Shown one piece after another: positions 56,112-64,000 of a stretch of 64,000 bases of DNA (positions are counted from its first letter, which is position 1; each line of letters opens with the position of its first letter). The notes below the pieces were generated by a model. It saw only the letters and a program-made list of their open reading frames with translations, was not told the DNA's origin and searched no databases. The stretch covers positions 13,535,480-13,599,479 of the forward strand of contig NC_092802.1 of assembly GCF_918797505.1 (NCBI RefSeq), written 5' to 3'. The DNA comes from Bemisia tabaci (taxonomy: Eukaryota; Arthropoda; Insecta; Hemiptera; Aleyrodidae). The translations under genes and the position numbers were made by a program.

Positions 56112-57110
56112 CTTTGTGAGATTCATTTCCCTTGCGAAATTTTGAAGAGAAAACACAAGCGTTGTGCTATAATTTATACCTTGTCTTCAGGTCCATTCAT
56201 TAAAATTGATGAGCAATTCTTAGGAAGATCAATACATTCTATTAGCAAATATTGGAGTAAATGAACATGAAAGGGGAGAGAGAATTAGGCAACGCGAAAT
56301 TCTATTAGAATTATCTTTGATGTATTTGTGCGCGTAGTGCGGTGGAAGTGGTAGTACACCTATTAAATTTTGTCTTTATTGTCATGGGAACGGAGTTCCC
56401 CATGATATTAGAATCGTTCCGTTGCTTTCGCTATGGGATTCCCTATACCTCTGCGACCTTGAGCGTTTCGCCCAGTCTCCGATTTTTGGTTGATTTTCCG
56501 ATGTATCAAAAACCGTTGTATTTTTTAGCCAATCATGTCTCTACGTCAAGTTGTGTTGATTTCTAAAATTCGCTTTCAGCGAGTTTTTTTCCACCTTGAG
56601 ATGTCGTGTCTGACTGGTAAATCTGCGCAGAACCACGAAGTTCCGTTTTTAGGCAAATTCTTTTTTTTGGGAGGTTTTCATTGGCTATTTTTCGCCATCA
56701 GTTTTCTGTTCGTTGGTGCAAAAGATCGCCTACCTCGTTGCTCTTGAGAAGCCGCCATTATCCCACCTCAAATTTTAAACATAGATATAAAGAAATAATA
56801 ACCATCGTACAAGGCGGAAAATTGTTCTGAAGGACCCGTTACGGATATATGAGCCAAAATCAGAACTCGATTGATGGATTTAATCCATGAATACAGAAAT
56901 ATTGCCTCAGTTTACTGCCGCGATAGCAAATGCAACCTGAGATGAACCTTGTGACACATGAAAGCATAGGCAAACAATGTCTCACAGAGAAATGCACTTA
57001 ATCCGCTGTCTCTTAACAGCAGTGGCCGGATGTCAAGGTCGTCTTTTGTGAAGCCCCGCTCAGCGTCCGAGATCACTTAACTGTTATCTTTTCTCCGTCC
57101 GAGAGTGAAC
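56112..57110. other. Unassigned; worn family I copy at 56913-57013
   Basis: ACTGCCGCGATAGCAAATGC, CATGAAAGCATAGG and AATGCACTTAATCCGCTG follow the family I order (4585-4705). No gene was recognised; plus frames at 56342-56747 have no domains. Confidence 0.35.
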
Positions 57111-57200
57111 GTCGAGATAGCTCGGTTGATTGAGACGCCAAGTCAGAGCTTCATTCATTTCCTTATTGTTGCGAGCGGGGGTTCGAATCTCGTAGACGAC
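57111..57200 (+). other. tRNA-derived sequence (possible SINE head or tRNA relic)
   Basis: TAGCTCGGTTG at 57118-57128 fits a tRNA A box with one mismatch, and GGTTCGAATCT at 57180-57190 fits a B box. The 51-bp gap between them is long for most tRNAs but possible for one with a long variable arm. GTCG and CGAC at the ends could begin an acceptor stem, but the stem does not close fully and I cannot name an anticodon. A SINE-like promoter head is as likely as a decayed tRNA gene. Confidence 0.35.
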
Positions 57201-57336
57201 AGTTAATTTTTACTGGTTGTATTGAATGTTTTAGACCAATCATCTAACAATAATTAATACTTGGCAACTTAGGAAGCACATAGGTCCCTTATGATGCGTA
57301 TTCGGGCATATGTGTAGAGTAAAAATATCATACGTA

Positions 57337-58304
57337 GGGTGTCCCAAAAGTACCGGGACTGGTTCTGTAACTTCAAAAGTAAGATAGATACAGACATGAT
57401 TTTGGTCTCATTTTAAAGATCAACTCAATACCTATCGATTAAAACCAAGATCAGCTCAATCGAATAAAAATTGACCGAGTCATGACAATTTGAAATTAGT
57501 GAGGAAAGTTTACCCCTACGGTTTTTAGGAAGATTTTTCGCTTACCAGGATTCAAAAAGTTAATATTCGTATCCACTTTCCTCCGAATCTTCCATAACTT
57601 CCTTTTGCTTTTCAAAGTACCGTCCATCAAACCGGATGCACTTTTTCATGCGCTCTTGCCACTTATCCAACATTGTTTTCCTGAATTCTTCCTCTGGGAT
57701 GGAGTTGAAGAAGTTTTGAATTGCATTCTGGATTTTTGTCTTCGATACGAATCTTCGTCCGCGAAGCTCCTTTTTAAGCGTAGGAAACATCCAAAAATCA
57801 CATGGAGCCAAGTCAGGGCTATAAGGGGGATGAGGGATTGTTTCAACTCCATTTTTACTCATAAATTCACGTGTTAAGCTCGATGTGTGAGGCCGCGCAT
57901 TGTCTTGATGGAGTATCCACGAAGCTTTCAAGTCCGACCGTTTCCGGGAAATGTGCATTCTCAACTCCTTTAGTACTTTGCAATAATACGCACTGTCAAC
58001 TGTTGTGTTTGATGGTACAAAATGTTGATAAATGACACCTCGAAAATAAAAAAACACAATAAGCATCACTTTATCGGCCGACTTTTCGATTTACGGCGAT
58101 GAAGAATCTTCCTTAAAAACCGTAGGCGTAAACTTTCCTCGCTGATTTCAAATTGCCATAACTCGGTCAATTTTTATCCGATTGAGCTGATTTTGGTTTT
58201 AATCGATAGGTATTGAGTTGATCTTTAAAATGAAATCAAGATCATGTCTGTATCTATCTTACTTTCGAAGTTACAGAACAAGTCCCGGTGCTTTTGGGAC
58301 ACCT
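57337..58304 (-). mobile_element. Mariner-family transposon, 968 bp, internally deleted
   Basis: TA flanks both ends (57335-57336 and 58305-58306). GGTGTCCCAAAAGTACCGGG and its inverse open inverted ends that stay alike for about 200 bp (57337-57539 and 58098-58304), unusually long for mariner. The transposase is cut down to its C-terminal half, so the copy cannot move by its own enzyme. Confidence 0.9.
57560..58069 (-). pseudogene. Mariner transposase, C-terminal half (DD34D), 5' deleted
   Basis: The open frame covers about 169 codons against roughly 340-350 in full mariner transposases. HQDNARPHTS carries the second catalytic Asp and YSPDLAPCDFWMFP the third, with exactly 34 residues between them. 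This is the DD34D spacing of mariner. The N-terminal DNA-binding domains and the first catalytic Asp are missing. The frame opens with GTG at 58069, followed at once by ATG, only because that is where the deletion left it; an upstream stop lies near 58096. The region after the last Asp (LKKELRGRRF onward) is complete to the stop. Confidence 0.88.
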
Positions 58305-58923
58305 TATGTATACTTTACGCCGAAAAAGCGAACCTGAAACTTAAATGCGTTAACTTCCGAAAACCATATATAATCCAACGAAAATAAATAATTGGTACAT
58401 AACAGCTTTCTTGTATGCAAAGAAAATAATTAAAAATGTTAAAAAAGAGATGTCAACACAAAATTACATAGCCCCTTCAATTCAGAAGATACTACAAACG
58501 AACTGTACCTTAACATTTTCATATCCCAGAAGCTAACGTTCCCATGACGAATATTGCCATCGCTAGCGATTGCAAAATCCAACTTGTTTCTTTCTTTTAC
58601 ATTATTCATCGGTTTTTTGCGTGTATGACCATAAATCTGAATCTTACTTTAATGACAAGTTGAAACATCAACAATCAATTCCAAGACCAATTGTGGGCGG
58701 TACCTCGAAAAAAAAACTGTTATTGTTTGGATCGTTTTGAATGCAAAGTTGGCGACCGGAGACAGATAGAGGGTGGAAGTTTTATTTACTTTCGGGATTG
58801 CAGCGTTCAAAGGTTGACCTACCCCTTTGTCAGCTGTGTCCAGCAATTCGTTCAGCAGACAAGTCGGAATTCGGTAAACTTTTCTATTTAATTTTAAAAT
58901 TTGTAATAGTTTACATTCCTCTT
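58305..58923. other. Unassigned spacer
   Basis: Three overlapping frames on both strands at 58649-58980 have no domains. Nothing else was recognised. Confidence 0.3.
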
Positions 58924-59430
58924 CAGGGCTGGATTTACCTACTTGCCGCCCATGGGCCACCCCCTTCTCATTCGTTTTGAAACATCAATAAAAACCATCA
59001 AGTGAACGTGCCAGAGGGGGAGGGGTGCATAAGACGCGTTTACCTACTCGTGTTGGATATATTTTTTTGCGAAAGCTCTGTCAACACTACTAGCAATTCA
59101 CGGAACTTGACGCGAAAGTTAAGTTCTGTAAATCTATCTCTGTGTGGACAAGATCCTCCATGTATAATAAATGAACCAAAAAATAATGAAAGAACAAACA
59201 TACATGTGGTTTAATAATTTTAACTTCCGCCGCTGCGCTGCGCCGCATCGCGCTGATCGCACTGTGTTTGGCGCAATGCGTGAAGTATTCCTGCAGTCTT
59301 GTAGGCGCTATGCGTTTCACGCCAACCGCTCCTAACCGCGTGACCGCACAGTGTTTGGCGCAATGGATGAAGTATTCATACGGTCTTGTAGGCGCTAATA
59401 TGTGTTACATGCCGATCGCCGCGCTTAGGG
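58924..59430. mobile_element. CAGGGCTGGATTTACC element with D repeats (uninterrupted sister of 51148-51925)
   Basis: The copy runs from CAGGGCTGGATTTACCTAC through CATCAATAAAAACCATCAAG and GAAAGAACAAACATACATG into D units at 59255-59430 (GTGTTTGGCGCAATGCGTG, CTGCAGTCTTGTAGGCGC). It shows the site before E entered. Confidence 0.72.
59255..59430 (-). repeat. Family D minisatellite, about 2.5 units
   Basis: TTGTAGGCGCTATGCGTTTC and TTGTAGGCGCTAATATGTG are about 82 bp apart, each preceded by GAAGTATTC. Confidence 0.75.
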
Positions 59431-59800
59431 CTGGAACAGCTCCTTTTCGGTCGAATCAACCTCCCCCTTCAAACCTATATCCAGGCGGGCTTTCAAGAGA
59501 AAATCAAATTAAAAGTGTACCCTCACGTCAGAAAAAGCGTCCTGATTACGAATATCATAACAACATTTAAAGCATTTGAAAGTTAATTTCCGATTTTTGT
59601 CTACGGAATTTCGCACTATGCGGCGCAGTGGATCCAGTCAATTAGAGAGGTTGGACGCGAAATTTTTGACTAAAACTGCAAATTTGGATGTTCATTTCGC
59701 CAGACGTTAAATTTTAAGGGGTGCTTTTAGAAGAAAATTTTACGAGCAAACCAATTAAACCACTTTTAGAACCTCAAATTTTTGCACAAGCGGAGTTACT

Positions 59801-59979
59801 TTATATATAAAGTCGCTTTATAACGCACTCTGGCGTTCTACGACACCCAAACGCCACATATGCCTGTCTTCCCAGAGGTTATCGGGCAACTGACACCGCA
59901 ACATCTCTTCGTCAACGCCCTGCCGCCAACCCTTTACGGGACGTCCCCGTCGCCTCTTCCCAGGAAAGTCCCCGTCTTC
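59801..59979 (-). mobile_element. 5'-truncated non-LTR retrotransposon with 11-bp target duplication
   Basis: GCGGAGTTACT is repeated exactly at 59790-59800 and 59980-59990. The insert reads, on the minus strand, the tail of a reverse transcriptase gene, its stop codon and a short A+T-rich 3' end (CTTTATATATAA). Severe 5' truncation and target duplications of this size are typical of LINE insertion. Confidence 0.82.
59818..59979 (-). pseudogene. Reverse transcriptase C-terminal tail (LINE ORF2), 53 codons
   Basis: The frame reads GKRRRGRPVKGWRQGVDEEM, then a short linker and DRHMWRLGV, ending at a TAA at 59818-59820. The RRGRP-x-x-x-W-x-x-GV-(D/E)-E pattern followed by DR-x-x-W is the usual C-terminal end of insect non-LTR endonuclease/reverse transcriptase proteins. 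Everything upstream was lost at insertion; the frame is then cut by the target duplication and an A element. I cannot assign the clade from so little. Confidence 0.7.
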
Positions 59980-59991
59980 GCGGAGTTACTA

Positions 59992-60215
59992 CATTGGAAA
60001 AAAACACACTGGATCTAGAGTCCAGACTCTTGAAAACATTGACAAGAAAAGATGCTCTTGATTCAATCAGATTTAAGCTTAAATCAAAAGGAAATTCGCT
60101 CAAATTAAGAGGCTTGGTTCTTGATTTAAGGAAAACTCCGATTGAATCAAGAGTATTTTTTCTTGTCGATGTTTTTAAGAGTCTGGACTCTAGATCCAAT
60201 GTGTTTTTATTCAGT
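59992..60215. mobile_element. Family A MITE beside the LINE insertion
   Basis: CATTGGAAAAAAACACACTGG to TTTTTATTCAGTG, with TA at 59990-59991 and 60216-60217. Its left TA overlaps the last base of the LINE target duplication, so A entered after the LINE. The 207-codon minus frame at 59912-60535 runs through LINE, A and K sequence and is a chimera of repeats. Confidence 0.85.
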
Positions 60216-60557
60216 GTAGCGTTTAAAGTTTCCAAATTTTGTCGGACCTCCCCTATTGCCTCGATCCACTGTGCGGCGGTAAAGCTGCCGATATTTAGGG
60301 GCCTTGCGCAGCTTTCATTCACAGAAGACACTCGAGCAATAAATCCCTGCCTGTTCTTTTCTCTGATCAGCCTCCTCCGCCGACCAACATTCCATGGGCA
60401 CCCAAGAGAGACATACGTCTTGCGAGCGTGAAAATGAGCAGCCGTCGTAATTTTCCTCGCGTCTGCCTGTCGATTCGTGCCGAAATTCACACCCGCGGTC
60501 TTGTTTTCCCGGAGTAGTTGGCGGTTTTTCGCCAAGGGCGGGAAACAAGGACGAAAT

Positions 60558-60679
60558 GGACGTATTTCTGCTAAACGGAACTATGTGCACGAAAACATGA
60601 GCCTTGAGACCCATAAGGATATACGCATAACAGGGCTCACGTCATAATGCGCGCAATTTCGTTTGGCAGAAATACGTCC
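60558..60679. mobile_element. Family H palindromic MITE, copy 4
   Basis: GGACGTATTTCTGCTAAACGG and CGTTTGGCAGAAATACGTCC are the ends. AAAT is duplicated (60554-60557 and 60680-60683). The spacer 60284-60557 is unassigned. Confidence 0.85.
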
Positions 60680-60801
60680 AAATAATACGTCTGGGAGTAC
60701 GTGGAGCATGGGACGAGAGTTCAAAACTTCAAACTTTCGTAAGAAACTCGCGGTTCCAACTTCGACGGCGGCATCTTCCGATTCGCGCCGTTGCCGCTTT
60801 G

Positions 60802-61192
60802 CATTGAAAAAAAATTCTCGGCGTTTTTACCAGGTCCGTTGGTACCTTTACCATCTCACTTTTTTTTACCAATTATTGGTAAGCTTACCTAAAAACCGGC
60901 ATTTTCACTGTTTTTTTTTCAGGTAAGAATACCCATTTTCATTGGTAATTCCCGGTAACTTTGCCATTTTATCTCGGTAATTCTACCACAGTTGATAAAA
61001 AAATATGGCGTTTTTACCAAGGTCCAGTAAAATTACCGAGAAATTTCAATAATTTTACCAAGATTTCTCGGTAAAATTACCAATTCCATAAATGGTAATT
61101 TTACCTAGAAAAAATTGGGATCAAATAGAACCCTGAATTCTTGGCAATTTTACCCTTTTCTTAGTAAATACACCGAGATTATTTTTTCAGTG
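60802..61192. mobile_element. Family Y2 element, GGTAA/TTACC-rich
   Basis: CATTGAAAAAAAATTCTCGG and CCGAGATTATTTTTTCAGTG are inverted ends. The interior is packed with TTTTACC and GGTAAAAT words in both directions, such as TTCTCGGTAAAATTACC. Its ends are like Y1 (504-1949), and the TATGGTAA words of Y1 may be the same motif type. Confidence 0.7.
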
Positions 61193-63521
61193 TGGGATTC
61201 GATTCATTCTCTGCTCTTTCCTTGAGATTGAGTCTTTGAGTCTTTTCGATCTTGGAGACTCAATCGTTCGGAAACAACAGTATGGAAACTTTGTGGCCAA
61301 ACATGTTTTTTCCGAAAAAGAGTGCGCCTGGCATGTGGCGATTGCTCAATAGGCAGCCAGGGATGAGCGGAACTAGGAACTTTTTTTAGGGGGAGCAGAA
61401 GGGCACCTCATCAAGGGGGGTCTAGGGGACACTAAAATACACCCCAGTCCCCAGTCAAGGGTAGAGGTCGATTAAGTCAATTTCACGCGAGCCGAGAAAG
61501 ATCTACCACAAAAAATGATCACCTCTTTTTTTAGTCGTCAGGTTTTTTGGTCGACCCGTGGGGAAGACATTTTTAAATGGTGGTAAGAAGGCCTTAACAG
61601 CGCTTACGCTATCATTTCTATGCTGGACGACACCGCAAAAAACATAAAAAAAACGACAAAAAACACACCAAAAAAAAACCAAAAATATAACGTCTAAGTA
61701 GTCTCCACAATTTTTCGTTATCGGCAATATTTTCGACCCCTTGCTCAAGAGACATTTTTGGGATTCCCTCAACTCCAAAAATTGGAGGCTTAGACAATTT
61801 TAAACCCTAGCTTTAAAGGAGGAGCCTCTCCCGAGAAATTTTGAAAAAGTAAATCGCCTCAGGAGCCATTTTGAGTTGCTCTTACAAACGGATAAATAGG
61901 ATTAAAGATGAAGAACATGGCACACACTTATTTAACAAAACTCCTCATATTTCTTGGGAAGGCTCAAATATAAATATTCTAATTGTATTATGAAACAAGC
62001 AGTTCCAACGCCTAAGCGTTGGAGGGCGCTTCTTTAACACTGCGCATGCGAGGAACGTTTTCATACGGCCAAGCGAGAGTATTGCGGACGGACGATGTAT
62101 AACAAATTGCCTACGTGAAGGAGGTCCGGCAGCAACATACCCGCCGCTAGTCTCTGGAAAACAATAGAAAATAGTAGTTGCGTACGTTGCCAGCGAGCGC
62201 GCTGCGAGCGCATCTGTTTCAATTACCTAGCATCGAGTCGGGCCTCTAACTTTCTATTCTCTCTGACATAACCTTAAACCTTCAACCCAGAGCCGCAAAC
62301 AGCTGACGCTTGACGATGCTGCGCCGAGAAAATGAACCAATCACAAAATAGCACAGTAATACGTCACTAAAATGAAGAGATCACGTGACTGTTCGTGATT
62401 TTTTCGAATCAATCTGAAACTACAACCTCGAATATGAGGCATTTAAGCATAACGAAGCCCCAAAATAGTTTAACCAGGTAATACGTCCGTGCGAGATTGT
62501 TATGCTTAAAAGCAAAACATTTCACGAAAACTTTTACGAATACCAGATGCAGAAGAAAATCAAATTTTCCCGGGTGTACCAGAATGGCGTCATTACCCAT
62601 AAGGCAAAACGGTATGTAGTATAGTACATGTTACATCGGGGGAGTCGAACGGCTGGAAAGGGCGCATCTGGTACCCAGAAGCGCCCAAAATTAATATTAT
62701 TCATATCAGTGACAGAGTTCTGCTTTAGAAAATTGAGACTTATTTCGCGGAGAGCACGGCAACAATGAGGGGTGCGGTATGTCTTGGCTGTTAAATTAAA
62801 TCAGCGAGTGTGACTTGTGCCTCAAGTCCGTTTCGCGGGGGAACGGGGGGTTGTGCGCCCCCCACACCCGGGGGTGCTTTCAATGTTTGCGGAGTGGAAA
62901 ACTGAAGCTGTGCCGTGGATCCAGGCAAGCGCCAACATTTGATTAGCCAGCCTTTGTTGGCGTCACTCAAAGGACTCGGCACATACGGGAGAACTTGCGA
63001 TCAACTCGTGGACTTCTCGAAGCTCCAAGTTGCACATGCAAGTAACTTCGAGATGGAAAGTTTCGTCTTTTTGGTGTGATCAACGAGCCGGTTGTTTTAG
63101 TTTGGAGTACTTTTGCCAGGAATTTTTACGCATAAAAAGACGAATTCCTTGCCTTGGAGCTCACTTTTTAAATTCAGCAGTAAAACATCGGAACTAGATT
63201 ATGGCTTGAAAGTTGGCACCTCTGTTTTTCCTCTATTTAAATGTATGTAGAACAATCGATTCTTGGTGAGGCAGCATGTATTACCTGAGATCGATATTTT
63301 TAACACTTTTAAATGGAAGAAATACAATGTTGCCAATTTGCAAAATCTTCCCTGAAGAATAGCGTGGTATTGCACTACATCATCCGTGAAACTGCAAAAA
63401 TGAGTGCCTTGGTTGTAGTGTTTCAAAATCTCTGCTCAACCCTTTTTTTTTAAAAAAAAAGGAGACCAAATCAAGATTATGGCTGAAATTTCGCAGACTA
63501 TTCGCCACACAGAGAATAAAT
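61193..63521. other. Largest unassigned stretch
   Basis: I see no repeat ends matching other parts of the window. A 91-codon minus frame at 61503-61778 is Phe/Val-rich without a domain. 62420-62560 has a loose inverted pair (GGCATTTAAGCATAACGAAG and CTTAAAAGCAAAAC words) around AATACGTCCGTG. C/G-rich patches lie at 61390-61440 and 62820-62880. Confidence 0.3.
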
Positions 63522-63850
63522 GAATCAGTGAGTTCGAAAACACACCAACTAGGGGGGGAAAAAAAATGTTCAGGAAACACCTAAAACTCCGCAGCGGAGG
63601 TATACTGAACCGAAAAAAGAAAACCGCAAAATCGGATGGTCACTCGTTTACCTTGAAATGGCCAAAAATTGGTACTTCCAATGAAATACTTCGATTCTTC
63701 CCTTTTCCCGTTGCTGTTTCGAGCACTCCCTATTGCAATTTGGAAATTTCCTTTTGCGTGCAGATGCTTCTATCCATGAGTGTTACTAAACTGTATAAAG
63801 ATGAAAATCGAAAAAAACCCGAGTTGGTGTGTTTTCGAACTCACTGATTC
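63522..63850. mobile_element. Family S element, copy 2
   Basis: GAATCAGTGAGTTCGAAAAC and GTTTTCGAACTCACTGATTC are perfect inverted ends, continuing through ACACCAACT and GTTGGTGTG. AAAT is duplicated (63518-63521 and 63851-63854). The plus frame at 63566-63847 lies inside it, ends at the right terminus and shows no domain; it is most likely a by-product. Confidence 0.82.
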
Positions 63851-64000
63851 AAATATCAACGAAGTTTTCAAGAAATGACATTTGGTAGTTTTCCACGTGG
63901 AAAATAAAGTATGACAGGAAGTCCCCAACCCCGCAACCCCCCGTCATACTGTCTGCAAATTCGTCGTCGAAATCAAAAAATTCAAGCCCTCACCGAAACT

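Larger units (their letters stand above)
59619..60283. mobile_element. Family K MITE holding two younger insertions
   Basis: GCGGCGCAGTGGATCCAGTC at the left and TCGATCCACTGTGCGGCGG at the right are inverted ends. Removing the LINE piece (59801-59979 with one target copy) and the A element (59992-60215) leaves about 250 bp of K. Confidence 0.72.

Noticed and set aside
57560..58069. Active mariner transposase
   Set aside because: Only the C-terminal half is present; the DNA-binding domains and first catalytic Asp are missing, so it cannot be a working enzyme.

Overview
This looks like a piece of an animal nuclear genome, most likely an insect. It is A+T-rich with no bacterial-style gene packing. 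It holds one compact gene with an insect-type core promoter (TATA box plus a TCAKTY initiator) that encodes a secreted Pro/Ala/Val-rich, cuticle-like protein. The rest is dominated by short non-autonomous DNA transposons. A hemipteran (whitefly-like) source is my guess from the general repeat style; nothing in the window proves the species.

Host genes: I can support only one, a 134-codon intronless secreted structural protein at 26791-27195 with its own TATA box, initiator and polyadenylation signal. Two transposon-borne coding remnants are also recognisable: the C-terminal half of a DD34D mariner transposase (57560-58069, minus) and the last 53 codons of a non-LTR retrotransposon reverse transcriptase (59818-59979, minus). 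Pieces of a Helitron Rep protein lie at 37403-37673 (plus) and 39209-39521 (minus). Most other open frames are shadows of palindromic repeats.

Repeat families, with letters used here only: A (about 230 bp, CACTGGAAAA ends, 2-bp target duplication, ten copies); B (about 255 bp, CTGCCGTGCTAAGG ends, about 17 copies or parts); C (310-355 bp, CACGGA ends); D (68-79 bp minisatellite unit); E (272 bp, GATCGTATTCGACAG ends); F (0.3-0.66 kb, AGTCCCTTTATACTG ends); G (about 500 bp near-perfect palindrome); H (about 120 bp) and S (about 260-330 bp), both with 4-bp A/T target duplications; I, J and K (short palindromic elements); several hAT-like elements; O; V; W; X; Y; Z; and a 3.25-kb Helitron.

Layout: 1-8.3 kb is nested MITEs (A with Y inside, S, G, J, B). 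9-9.5 kb is a pogo-like element carrying the D minisatellite. 11-17.4 kb is A, B, C, G and H copies plus an ATCGAT-rich block. 17.9-21.3 kb is hAT-like and F elements. 22.4-25.7 kb is B, J, G and C. 26.7-27.3 kb is the gene. 29-36.8 kb is D, F, B, E, W and a 34-bp minisatellite. 36.8-40.05 kb is the Helitron. 40.3-47.5 kb is X, B, O, A in K, H, V, F and hAT. 46.5-48.5 kb also holds two unique stretches that may be regulatory. 49-61 kb is A, D/E, B, F, mariner, K, LINE, H and Y. 61.2-63.5 kb shows no recognised element, and S closes the window. Because several elements sit inside other repeats whose uninterrupted copies are also present, the window supplies its own empty-site controls for insertion.
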